A stretch of 64,000 bases of DNA from Phymatolithon calcareum (lineage: Eukaryota > Rhodophyta > Florideophyceae > Hapalidiales): NCBI GenBank assembly GCA_977006965.1, contig OZ345353.1, forward strand, positions 992,001 through 1,056,000, written 5' to 3'. A program made the position numbers and the translations under genes. Position 1 is the first letter of the stretch. Every line of letters starts with the position of its first letter. Shown here piece by piece: positions 21,248 to 30,639 of this stretch. The notes under the pieces are model-generated. The model saw only the letters and a program-made list of their open reading frames with translations. It did not search any database and was not told the DNA's origin.

Positions 21248-21596
21248 GTGAAAATCCCGATAAGCAAGCATAAGAAGTTACCAGGAGTGTTACAAACAAG
21301 GGACAGGATGACAAGGCTAAGATGCCTAAGACTGATTTTTAACAGAGCTCCGTTGTGGAGGAAATCAATCCTCGGTGAGTATTGCGGACCCGGTGCTGAA
21401 ATTGAGCTTATTGCACTCCAACGCATACTCGGGTCTAAGATGATGGACAAAGAGACTGAATATGAATGCAAAAGACTAACTCGAACTCTCATATGGAGAG
21501 AAATTCGAATCAAGGAAATGCTAGGAAAATAGAATGCGGTAAGTTAGAAGTGATTCAGAAGCTGCCCCGTTTTTCACAGTGAGTTCTTGGGTGCTT

Positions 21597-21652
21597 CCAT
21601 GGGGATATACGTTGATTTATTTTAAAAAATAAATCAACGTATATCCCCATGG
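21597..21652. repeat. perfect 56-bp palindrome at a LINE-A 3' end
   Basis: The arms 21597-21623 and 21626-21652 (27 bp each, spacer AA) are exact reverse complements. Each contains the LINE-A tail GGGGATATACGTTGATTTAT or its complement. Confidence 0.95.
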
Positions 21653-21660
21653 ATCTTAGT

Positions 21661-22069
21661 TAAATTAAAACGTATTTTTTAAAAACATTATTGTGTTTTC
21701 TATTTCTGGCGTTCGGAAAACGTTCGAAAATGTATACACGTGTACTGCATCGTATACATTTCATTACAGTGTTTGGGTTTTGAAACCAGAGCTGATGCGA
21801 CTTTTTCGTAAGAACGCCAAATTCCGCTTTGCTTCCGACCCATTATCTGGCTGGAAGCCAATCACCAGCGTGAGAGAAACGCCGCCGGAGAAGAACGAGA
21901 CTTCGGGTTGCACCGACGGAGACCAAGAACGGTACGATCGCGAATTTAGTTCGAACGTTTAAAAAACGTTTTAAACATTCTATTTTTTGGAACGTTTTAA
22001 ATAATTAAATAACCAGACGAGACTGCAGTATATTGAGCACTGTCACATTGCGTTGCGAGGAAGAATACT
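21661..22069. other. AT-rich spacer, no gene recognised
   Basis: An 89-codon plus ORF (21693-21962) has no known motif. AACGTTTT-type short repeats flank it. Confidence 0.3.
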
Positions 22070-22560
22070 TCTCTCAGACTTGACGTGAATGAAAATATTC
22101 TCGAAAACCTTGAATACTATTGAACCAACGTCTGCTGCGTATCCCTTTCTGCGCTGGGTGAAACGAGACTCTTCCAAGACTGACACATTGGTTCAAAGGG
22201 TCAGCTGTTTCTGCGTATGTTTTACAGTATCTATTCAGTCCTTTTTCGTTATATTGTAAGCCATATGAAAGCACCATATCTGTCGTCTGAGTGCCATACT
22301 GTACTTTCAGATTAACGTTCCAGTTTCTACGTCAAGTTTCCTAACATGATGGAATTCCGTGTACGTCATGGGAGTGTTGTTCTCGTCGATCTGACAGCAA
22401 TGATATCAGATTTGAAAACGCTGTACTCGAATCTGGAGCGCTCTGGTCCACATGCAGTGCACGGAACTGCTGCACAGCTGTCTACTTTTCGAAGCTCTCA
22501 TTCACCGGATCTAGTCATTGAGAAGGTGTAAGAGGAAACGAAAATACAGTTGCACATGAT
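22070..22560 (-). pseudogene. R repeat, copy 3 (best-preserved reading frame)
   Basis: The reverse complement aligns with 10920-11450 and 39760-40740. Its longest frame reads YGTQTTDMVLSYGLQYNEKG, CKTYAETADPLNQC and SLGRVSFHPAQKG; copies 1 and 2 keep pieces of the same peptide (TADAFIQC..., QYGAQTT...YNEK). Three independent copies with matching peptide scraps imply a once-coding repeat. I recognise no family. Confidence 0.55.
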
Positions 22561-22984
22561 TTTCACGTGGGCTTGAAGAATTTTATTGCAGGGTGCACTG
22601 GATCCGGTCTCTGAGCAGATGAAAAATGCATGTACATAAGATGTACTCGAACTGTCGATTGATCAAAGCGATGCCGACGAGCGTGGGACAGATCATAAAG
22701 ACGCCATGTACGGTATTGATCTATCTTCACCATTCTTCTCTTTCTTACTATAGAAAGCAAGCCATCAGGCATGGAATCACACCGTAAGTATCTGAATGAC
22801 TCAGTGATTCTTGACGCAGTGGGCCTGACTACAGGCCGAAATAACGTCTTTTCCGAGCCATCGACAGCTGAGACCTGAACTTCCACTGTGGCTAACAGAT
22901 TTTTGTGAGTTCTGTAGCACGCGTTCTCAAGCCCAGTGGAAGACTTTTGGCAGTAGTTACAGCTCTCCCTCACAAACAGGACAG
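22561..22984. other. no gene recognised
   Basis: A 136-codon minus ORF (22563-22973) crosses this stretch without recognisable domains. It is not in the homologous part of the PWWP unit. Confidence 0.3.
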
Positions 22985-23214
22985 GAGAGGTTGCTAAAAC
23001 AGTTTGTCACCAATACAACGCCCTGCATGAACGTGCATTCCGGCTCCTTGGGTCACTAATAATAATATTTTCAGTAAATATTACTGGCACAATCTTGTTG
23101 GAAGGGGCAACATTTCATGACGCCCAAAACAAGGATTCAACGAGATATATCAAAACGAAACGAATATCTCGAACCTGCATCTTGAAAACGAGCAAAGGCT
23201 GAAACTCAACGTAT

Positions 23215-24726
23215 GTGTCCGTCTGCCGCACACGCAGCATCGATATGGACCAACAGATATGCGAGAGTATCCGGCCTGGAGTTGTTGTTTTTGGTCGTGT
23301 TACAGGCTTTCCTTGGTGGCCGGCGATTGTCGGACGATGTCCTACAACTGCTGAGTGGAGAGACAAGGAACAACGAACATGGGTTTTCTTTTTTAATCAC
23401 AACACTGGGGCCTGGCTGAAAATTAGAGACATGCGCCCGTTCACTCAATCGACACAAGAGGCTATGACGGATATCAATAGTGCCAGCACAAAATTCCAAA
23501 AGTATCTCGAATGTATTGCTGAAGCTTGCCGGCTTGCCCAAGAGTTTCTCGGAGCGCAAGTCATCACAAGACCGTTGTGCGAGTATAGTGCCAACCTGAC
23601 CAGCGCTGCTTTAGAGCTCGTTCATACTCCAAACATCGGCTCGCGAAGGGCAAACCAACATTGTGACTTCTCCACGTCGAGTGAAGAAGGGCGAACTGCA
23701 GAATCAATTGACCAAATGCTGTACAAGAATAACATCAGGTCAGGATTCGAACCTCTTGAGCTGAACGATCCGCCCACGCAGAGCCACGGCGTGGAAAGCT
23801 ATGATCAGACTACAGAGAAGAGCGGTGCAAGTAACGTGCAAGATCCTCGCCGAAAGCGGAAGAAGTTCAGTCCGTACCTAAGAATGTTCGATTCCGTCCA
23901 GCCGACAGCCAAACTGTCGAAAAACAAGCAAAACCAGCGCGGCGCATTGAACAGCCCTCGGAAATGGGGACACAGAGACCTTCCCGCTACTCTCTCACGG
24001 TCTGCGAAAGAAAACGTTGCGAATCCATGTTCTCCTCAGGTGGACAAGGAACGGGTCGAATTCAACATACGCGAAGATGGCAGGTCCTGGAGTCCGGGTA
24101 ATGAGAATGAAGTTGGGAGCATGACGCGGGAATTTGCTCAGATCAGCCGGAGCAGTGAACAGCTTCAAGACCACAATTCAAATGTATCTCGGACACAAGG
24201 GGCGACGTCGTGCAGCATGGCAAACCCGAGCACAGAAAAGACGCACGAGAACGGCGCCGGGTCACGCCTATTCAAAGGTCGTGGCGCCGCTCTCAATGAT
24301 GCCTCGCCGCCTGTGTGCAGCCCAACAACGTCGACACATAAGCACCTTGGAGCGCAAGAGGGCGCGCCAGCAGTCCATGATTGTAATACTAGTCATGGTG
24401 TTCAGAATCGCTTCGCGCTTCAGGACCATGCCCGGTGGTTGCATGAGCGATCCAGACTCGAGGGCAGTTGCAATCTTGGTGAGGACGCATCAGCGGCATC
24501 GATTGAGTCTGCTGTGGACACATTGGTGCGGGCGACGAGCGAATTTGCTCGAAGTCGTGGCTATGACGCGGACAAGATCCGTGGCGGCATCGATGCACTT
24601 TGGCCGCAGCGCTCGACCTTTGACATCGACATCGGAGCACCGGAGATTAGCCGCGAACAAGGCTTTGTGCAGTCCCTTGCTCGTTCTTTGGTTTGGACGG
24701 CGTGGAAAAAAGGCCGCAGATCATAG
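23215..24726 (+). CDS. PWWP-domain chromatin-reader-like protein, paralogue 2
   Basis: The ORF has 503 codons. The PWWP domain occupies residues ~21-90, with PWWP at about residue 33 and VFFFNHNTGAWLKIRDMRPF following. A basic stretch RRKRKKFSPYLRMF sits mid-protein. The conserved C-terminus contains SRGYDADKIRGGIDALWPQR and ends WTAWKKGRRS. The start may instead be Met11 (23245). Upstream in frame, after a TGA, comes the same segment that paralogue 3 fuses to its PWWP domain; here it is also frameshifted and the donor-like GT has changed. The open frame over 1.5 kb and the silent differences from paralogue 1 favour a functional or recently functional gene. A nuclear, methyl-histone or DNA-binding role is inferred from the domain alone. 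Confidence 0.82.
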   Translation: MSVCRTRSIDMDQQICESIRPGVVVFGRVTGFPWWPAIVGRCPTTAEWRDKEQRTWVFFFNHNTGAWLKIRDMRPFTQSTQEAMTDINSASTKFQKYLECIAEACRLAQEFLGAQVITRPLCEYSANLTSAALELVHTPNIGSRRANQHCDFSTSSEEGRTAESIDQMLYKNNIRSGFEPLELNDPPTQSHGVESYDQTTEKSGASNVQDPRRKRKKFSPYLRMFDSVQPTAKLSKNKQNQRGALNSPRKWGHRDLPATLSRSAKENVANPCSPQVDKERVEFNIREDGRSWSPGNENEVGSMTREFAQISRSSEQLQDHNSNVSRTQGATSCSMANPSTEKTHENGAGSRLFKGRGAALNDASPPVCSPTTSTHKHLGAQEGAPAVHDCNTSHGVQNRFALQDHARWLHERSRLEGSCNLGEDASAASIESAVDTLVRATSEFARSRGYDADKIRGGIDALWPQRSTFDIDIGAPEISREQGFVQSLARSLVWTAWKKGRRS

Positions 24727-25060
24727 CGAACGGCTGGGAAAGGCTGACGCGAGGTGACCAATCTGAGTCGTGTGAGTACACTAGGTCATACCACGGGGAG
24801 ACTTATCCCAGCGATTCCCTTTTTTCACATGCATGCTGAACTGTCAGCTCGCTCCGCGGAGCCCCTTCATAAGTACTTTAGTTTCGTACAGGTTCTAATT
24901 TTGTCAACAGCATTCAGTAAAGGAAGATCTTGTGGTGAGGCGTCATGGATGTGTCGGACGAAGGAATTTGCACTCTTGGTCGTAGGACGGAGTAAAATAC
25001 TAGCTTGAGGACACTATTGGTGCCTCTAATGGCGGTACATGTTTATTTAACAGAAACAAG

Positions 25061-25144
25061 AAGAAGAAAGGTAGATTTCTATTTAAAAGTTACCAACGTA
25101 TCTGCTGACGCTTGGGGCAACTTTCCTAGGGCCAAGAGGTTTCA
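25061..25144 (-). mobile_element. SINE-B tail, 12-bp TSD AACAGAAACAAG
   Basis: TSDs lie at 25049-25060 and 25145-25156. The homologous site in PWWP unit copy 1 (about 5929-5945) is empty, proving insertion after the duplication. Confidence 0.92.
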
Positions 25145-25753
25145 AACAGAAACAAGTTCGTGACCAAAATCATCGTGGTGAACGCTCTTTCGAACTCAAT
25201 ATTATTGCCAATTGAAATAGCATTGTCCGCGACTATTGAGGCAGATTACTTTCAGCACAACAGACTCACAGATGTTCAGTATGAAGAGCGTCCCCACGGG
25301 GCACAAAGCGGCACTGAGGACAAGGGCGAGCGTTCTTGAAATGCTCAAAAAAATGGTTTTTGTGGCCGCGTGGTGCAAGAAAAATGACGTGAAACAGCTC
25401 CTCTGCTTTTTTTGATACACCTTGGTCACATGGTCGAGAAACCAGGCCGGTCGGACAAGAACACATGACAAAATCAATAGTTAAGTCGTATAACCCGCCG
25501 TCCAACAATTTGTGCTATCTTAGAAATCTGCTTCGTGTGCTTACGTTGTGAGAACATGAACATCTCGATGAACAAGTCAGAAGCGATACTTTTTAGAATA
25601 CTGTACAGGCATATGGAATAAGGTCAAAAACTGAAGTCGATGCAATAGTGCGGCGTTTACATTCAAGACTAAGCGATTGCTTTAGCTCTCGTGGAAACCC
25701 TTAGTCCCTGTTCAAATCTTATCCAGTTGCTCGGCCAATAGAGAATACTAAGA

Positions 25754-25786
25754 GTTTTTTTGAATTTGGAATTTATTAAACGCGCT
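25754..25786 (-). mobile_element. LINE-B tail scrap
   Basis: On the minus strand it reads CTGAGCGCGTTTAATAAATT then CCAAATTC and A's, matching the poly(A)-bearing LINE-B end at 28790-28840. Confidence 0.6.
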
Positions 25787-26209
25787 CAGAAGCTGTGATG
25801 CAGTACGGACCGACCAGGATGGAAAACAGGAATGCAAGGTAACTCCCTTGCCTCTTTATTCAGGACGAGAGCTAGTGGACTATTTATTTGGAAAAGAAAC
25901 TACAGTTCGGCTCATGGAAAGCCGAACGAAAATGTGTAATGTGAGCACACCCAAATTTCGTGTCCACACGAAATTCGAATTCCTGGGTAGCAGTGATTCG
26001 AATTTAGGAAACGTCCAACTAACAGAACACCGTATATGGAACCTCATGTGCGGAACATGGATGCAAGATAAACGTTTACTACAGATTACGTGGAGCAGGA
26101 GAATAGAAGCGGCTAGGAATAGCCGTAATTGTTTACGGCGCAATAGAAGCGCTCATGAGACTTCAGCAGCTACGCTCTTGTAGCTTCGATCATCTTCTCA
26201 AATCTATGT
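25787..26209. other. no gene recognised; two small hairpins
   Basis: TTCGGCT/AGCCGAA (about 25906-25926) and AATTTCGTGT/ACACGAAATT (about 25957-25978) form hairpins. The 111-codon plus ORF (25848-26183) lacks motifs. Confidence 0.35.
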
Positions 26210-26905
26210 AATCCGAGTTAACGTCGGAGACCTAGCTGCAAAATCCCTCTCCCGGAAAAAGGGCGGAGGGAAATGCTTCGGGTCAACGGGTCAGATTTCC
26301 TATGGAGCTCAGGGTCGCAACTCAATTGACGCCTTGCCTATTCCATGTTGTCATAAAAGACGATAGTGAAGAAGAGTAGCTTGTCTAGAGCTTTTTCCGT
26401 GATAATAATCTCCTCTTTGGTTAGTTGATATCTCCTGAGCTATTCCTCGAGGTAGCTCATGAGAGCTGGTACAGTATCACCGATCTTGTCTGCGAGAAGT
26501 GATGTTTTTTTTATGCAACTGTTTAGTTGTTTATTTGAAAGCCATCATTGACACTCCTACGACTGTACGGGAGCAGCTTTTCGTAACTTGTTCAACGAGA
26601 AGTGATGTGCCCATTGGGGGGAACCGACCGAAAGCCCACTTTACCGCTAATTGGCGGTGCCGTGTTTTCGGGAGTCTGATGATCGCCGGGGTGGACCAAA
26701 GCTGATCGTACGGAATTTTCCTCTTTCTGCTGGTGTCCAAGATATCTCCTTCTTCTTGAAGAGCAAGTTCTGCAACGATTTTGCTGAAACTCCCTGGTTG
26801 AGGAAAGTCAGTGCCGTCTCCAAAATGTCGCAATGCAACATTGCTGATATGTCTCGACGAACCCATTGCAATTCCTCCACGCCTCTTTCTTCGATTGGGA
26901 TCCGG
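26210..26905 (-). pseudogene. LINE-B C-terminal region
   Basis: The minus strand encodes PIEERGVEELQWVRRDISAM, SRKRKIPYDQLWSTPAIIRL, RHRQLAVKWAFGRFPPMG and the downstream tail, colinear with 46800-47400. It has frameshifts and is 5'-truncated near 26905. A LINE-C tail is inserted at 26506-26595. Confidence 0.8.
26506..26595 (-). mobile_element. LINE-C tail-only insertion, 13-bp TSD CGAGAAGTGATGT
   Basis: TSDs lie at 26493-26505 and 26596-26608. Removing the 90 bp restores LINE-B colinearity with 47007-47080. Confidence 0.9.
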
Positions 26906-27511
26906 CTATCCATGACCATCGTCCGTCCAGCGTTAGTGACTTCAGCTGCATGCACATCACGGTGCTTCATGTTCGATACTAGCCAGGTGTCAATTTTCCC
27001 GAACAGGGCTTTCTTGATTGCGATTCCCTGCCGGAAGGCCTCAAAATTATCCTGCATCCCATCGAAGCTTGGTGGTAGTGAAGTGCGAGGAGAGAAGCAA
27101 ACCCGAGATCTCTTTCACTCTCCGTTTGAGGTTTGCGTTCTTGCGCATCTCTGCACATTTTTTGCTGTGCACGAATCGGACCAGACAATGGCAGGGCAGT
27201 ACAGCTTTTCCGTTCTCTTGTCCTATACAACTAATGTTTCCCGTTGGTTCGTGATACCAAACTCCTTGTTATCACTTAGGATATTCATTGTCCTAGCCAC
27301 GGCGGCACATTCGTTAATATTCAGGAGGACATTTGCGTCGAAATCGACAATAATACCGCCGTTTAAGAGTTTCGGTGTGTGATTCACACAGTGTGAATAA
27401 TAAGAGTGCTTGCAGATCTTATTGGGTGAAATCATAGACAGGACAGGATGGCTACTGTGCAGAATTCTGAACCATACGGGATAAGATCAAGCATGACGCA
27501 AGCGTACTACT
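26906..27511 (-). other. possible decayed ORF, unrecognised
   Basis: A 70-codon minus frame at 27223-27435 (PKLLNGGIIVDFDANVLLNI) continues past a stop in frames that look protein-like down to 26930. It could be flanking host sequence or another mobile-element protein. No family is recognised. Confidence 0.25.
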
Positions 27512-27773
27512 AGTAGAAGCAGGGGTCGTGCGCAATCCATTGCTATTGCAATTAATTGCAATTCATAGCAATTCGACCCAAATTGGGTTCTGATGAAGAA
27601 TTGCAATTCGAATTGCTGGTCGGTAGGTTGTACGAAAGTGTATAGTTCAGCAAGAGCAGAGTTGAAGGAAATAACGATCACTTCAAATGTATCATGCGTA
27701 GTACGTGGTAATTGGTTGTCGGTAGCATCTAATTTTATTATATAACTCGGGCCAGTATAAGCGTTCACCGGGG

Positions 27774-27837
27774 GAGCACTGCACCATTTTGGCCCAAATC
27801 AACTAAATAACTATCGGGCCAAAATGTTGCCGTGCTC
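27774..27837. repeat. hairpin 1 of three in the hAT element
   Basis: GAGCAC/GTGCTC and CATTTTGGCCC/GGGCCAAAATG (27785-27795 with 27816-27826) pair around a 20-nt loop. Confidence 0.85.
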
Positions 27838-27838
27838 A

Positions 27839-27890
27839 CAGTACGTAGAATTTTACGTACCTAATTAGGTACGTAAAATTCTACGTACTG
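27839..27890. repeat. perfect 52-bp palindrome (hairpin 2)
   Basis: It is a perfect palindrome centred in CCTAATTAGG with no spacer, beginning CAGTACGTAGAATTTTACG. Arms are 26 bp. Confidence 0.95.
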
Positions 27891-27910
27891 TATACAGTTA
27901 CAAAGTTCCT

Positions 27911-27994
27911 GAATTCAACCATCCATGTGCTCGTTCTATTGTAATGGTCTGCGCAGACCACTACAACAGAACGATCACATGGATGGTTGAATTC
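27911..27994. repeat. 84-bp near-perfect palindrome (hairpin 3)
   Basis: It starts GAATTCAACCATCCATGTG and ends with its complement, centred on TGGTCTGCGCAGACCA, with a few mismatches. Confidence 0.93.
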
Positions 27995-28493
27995 ATTCAT
28001 CCGTTCAAGTATAACGGTATGGGTGTCTAGAGTGCCGTTTCTGAAAGACAGATAGAAGAGTCAATATAAAAAGTGAAGTCGTACATTTATCCAAAGCACA
28101 CTACCAGACCCAGTCGACAACACCTAAACAAATTTCGCTCTTCCAATCATGGTACTACCTATTCCGAAACCGTAGCCGAAACAAGTTGTACAGCAGCTAA
28201 TGCAACTCCTTCGCGAACAGCCTCGAGATATCCATTCACATCAATCAACCGCTCTTATTGGGATGATCAAACTGTGAAGGAAGATATGTCAAGCGTTGTC
28301 AACCAGCGTGTTGAACAGGCTATCGCAGAAGACGAAAGTTTCGTACACCTAGGAGAAGAGGCATGAATAAACAATTAACGTGACTATTGCGGGAAGTATT
28401 CAAATTGCAATCCGAATTGCTACCTAACCGTAGTGAGCAATTGAATTGTTTAATTGCGCGACAAACAGCAATGTCGAGCAATGGAATTGGCAC

Positions 28494-28840
28494 CTTCAAA
28501 GATATCGACTAACAGAAGAGGAGACTAGTGAGACTGAAAAGGCACTTGACAAAGTACTATTCCTCACAATCGTCTTTTATGACGACATGGAATAGACCAA
28601 GACAAAATAGAACGGCGACGCTGAGATTCCTACGAACAGGACAAGTGGACTCTAAGCTTTTCCCTCCACCTTCTCTGGAGGAGGGTTTTTGCAGCTAGGG
28701 CTACGACGATATCAACGAGCTTTTGCGGGCTTTAACGGAGCTACCAAGGTAGTAGCATCTGAAACGCATCTCCCTTACAGTCTTATGAGTGTTTCTGAGG
28801 GCGTTTAATAAATTCAAAATTCAAAAAAAAAAAAAAAAAA
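28494..28840 (+). mobile_element. LINE-B 3' end with poly(A), 14-bp TSD AATGGAATTGGCAC
   Basis: TSDs lie at 28480-28493 and 28841-28854. It encodes the last LINE-B codons (LQRYRLTEEETSETEKALDK), the 3' UTR, then an uninterrupted A tract. It lies inside the hAT element, so it is younger. It is the cleanest poly(A) end in the window. Confidence 0.93.
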
Positions 28841-28870
28841 AATGGAATTGGCACTACCCCTGAGTAGAAG

Positions 28871-29224
28871 TCAAAGTGCCATTTATCCTTCAGGACACTT
28901 TGAATCTGTGGGGCTGCATGTGTTGGAGACCCATGCTTAGACTTCTCTTGCTGACAGAGTGTGAGTGAAGCATTGTCATTGCTATGCAGTATCCCGCTAT
29001 ATTTTCTCGAATAAATATGTATCGGATTGCAAATGCAGCTTGAAACATATTGTAAATTTACCAAATGTTTCAAAAATAATCTTCGCTGTAGGATACCTTC
29101 GCAAATTCAAAATGTATTATAAGGCTTGTCTCCGGATTTGGTGCCCCAGTCAGATTGAACTTCTGACTGAGATAGAGTCGTAGAACTTCTCTAATCTTCC
29201 GTCTTTTCATGGGAAGAATCGCTC
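28871..29224. other. no gene recognised
   Basis: No supported ORF or repeat is seen. Confidence 0.3.
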
Positions 29225-29238
29225 ATGAAATTGTACTT

Positions 29239-29659
29239 TTTTTTTTTTTTTTCCTTTCAAGTTTATTTAAAAGCCCCACAGACTTCCGAAGATATGGGCA
29301 AGGCTTCCTCTGGTGCTACCTACCTTTGTGTAGCTCACAAAACGCCCACTAGAATCGCAGACGGGAAAACTTAGGACTCAAAGTAGTCCTATCTCAGTCC
29401 TCTACGGGATTGTTGGTGCTTGGACTCGACCACTTTTGCCTTGCATTCTGCGGATTAATACAGGCCTTCTTCGTTCTCCATGCGTTCTATGAGTGTCTTG
29501 CTAAATAGTAAGAGCTCATCTAGCGCCTTTTCTGTTTCCAGTCGTTTTTCTCCTTCGAGTTCGTACCCTGCTAGCGTGCGTTCAAGGGTCTCCATATGCT
29601 CTCTGGCTCTTGTGCCGAATTCTTCAGTCATACTTGTTGTTGACACCTGTGGGAATCTG
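29239..29659 (-). mobile_element. LINE-E 3' fragment, 14-bp TSD CATGAAATTGTACT
   Basis: TSDs lie at 29225-29238 and 29660-29673. The minus strand encodes FPQVSTTSMTEEFGTRAREH, EGEKRLETEKALDELLLFSK and RMENEEGLY-stop, then 3' UTR with GAGGAAGCCTTGCCC and a poly(A) (T run at 29237-29252). Confidence 0.93.
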
Positions 29660-29673
29660 CATGAAATTGTACT

Positions 29674-30237
29674 GTTTTTCGGTCCCACAATTCTGGCCTT
29701 TGCTACAAATGAGGCGCAAGAAAAATCGCTCACCACGAGACAAAAGAGGCGACCAGACGGAAGGCAGATGCAAGTTTTCGTGGGTCTTGAGGCGGCGATT
29801 GCTTCACGTGCGTTAATTTTGTTCTCTGCCATTCGTGTTGCGCCTTTGCATACGCTCTGCAAACGTCTTCTTCTGATTCTAACAGTGGCGGCGCACTTTG
29901 CTACATTTTTTACATCTTTTATATTCTCTGATGCAGTCTCCTGGTGAGCACTGAGCTACATTCCAAACGGCCGCACCAAGATATCGCGCGCGTTGGGTAT
30001 TGGAGGCTGTGCATAGCCGTGAGCTCCCTATAGCGGACCGTCCCACTACTACAGCTCGTTCACATTGTCATTGCAGGCCGCCAGCGCGGCGCGCCGGTGC
30101 TCTTTTTGTATATCCTCGCGAACACTTTCAGGAAACTGACCCTCTCGCGGATGATCCACTTCAACTCACTTCACTTAAGTGACCAGCTCATAAATTTGCC
30201 TTCTGGTCAACTTACGAATCTAGTGGAGAAAAATTTG
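29674..30237. other. no gene recognised
   Basis: ORFs overlap on both strands (plus to 29947, minus to 29862). None has a known motif once the LINE-E part is removed. Confidence 0.3.
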
Positions 30238-30240
30238 CCG

Positions 30241-30438
30241 TCAGAGAGACAAACGCACGAGCTCAGCAGAGAACACCGTTTCGTAACATGCTGGTGACAT
30301 GCAGAGAGTGACACTGTTCCCTCCGAACGACGGACATTGCCTTTCGTAGTGAGAGCGCAGCACGGTTGTTCCCGTGGAAAGAATGCGCACATTGAAGAGC
30401 ACAACCAAAGCCACTGCGAGAGCCTGAAGGCGCGACAT
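30241..30438 (-). CDS. possible small secreted protein
   Basis: From the ATG at 30438 the protein starts MSRLQALAVALVVLFNVRIL, a good signal-peptide shape, then about 45 residues with three cysteines (ERQCPSF, TLCMSPAC). No family is recognised, and it may be a first exon or chance. Confidence 0.3.
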   Translation of the reverse strand: MSRLQALAVALVVLFNVRILSTGTTVLRSHYERQCPSFGGNSVTLCMSPACYETVFSAELVRLSL

Positions 30439-30639
30439 GTGGCCAGGGGACATGAGAGTGGTAGGGGCATTGTAGACTGTATATTGTTTTAGATGTCGCC
30501 GTTCCTTTACAGTAAAAAGTCAAGAAGAAATATGCATTCCTAATCGACGCTTCGCCGAGCCCGGGGAAGACACATAGGTCAGTTGAATGTGCTTGAATGC
30601 GGGCTACCCCAAGGGAGCTCGTTATCGCAAAACCTTTGG

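Larger units (their letters stand above)
19986..21648 (+). mobile_element. LINE-A copy (host of two nested insertions), TSD ATGGATCTTAGT
   Basis: A 12-bp TSD (19974-19985 and 21649-21660) brackets the composite. The plus strand encodes the LINE-A C-terminal region: FGKYAEHRKNRMRVLRWL and HQAERFALSLLKRK before the nested insertion. After it comes LAQAEEGKVSKKRRLDDAIQ, then LRCLRLIFNRAPLWRKSILG and ETEYECKRLTRTL. Removing the nested pieces restores one frame across the first junction (YLRNE/EHLSKPLAQ). It is 5'-truncated with no RT core. Its 3' end carries an extra inverted copy of the tail (palindrome 21597-21652). Confidence 0.92.
22985..25750 (+). repeat. PWWP duplicated unit, copy 2
   Basis: This is the inverted counterpart of 5380-8225. 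Homology extends past the gene through about 24780-25750 and ends at a LINE-B-type tail at 25754. It contains a SINE-B tail insertion at 25061-25144. Confidence 0.85.
27520..28862. mobile_element. non-autonomous hAT transposon with palindromes, 8-bp TSD AGTAGAAG
   Basis: TIRs are CAGGGGTCGTGC (27520) and the complement of CAGGGGTAGTGC (28862). Exact TSDs lie at 27512-27519 and 28863-28870. Subterminal ATTGCAATT motifs fill both ends. It is about 1.0 kb without the LINE-B inserted at 28494-28840. No transposase is seen; a 97-codon ORF (28073-28366) has no known motif. Three consecutive inverted repeats occupy 27774-27994. Confidence 0.92.
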
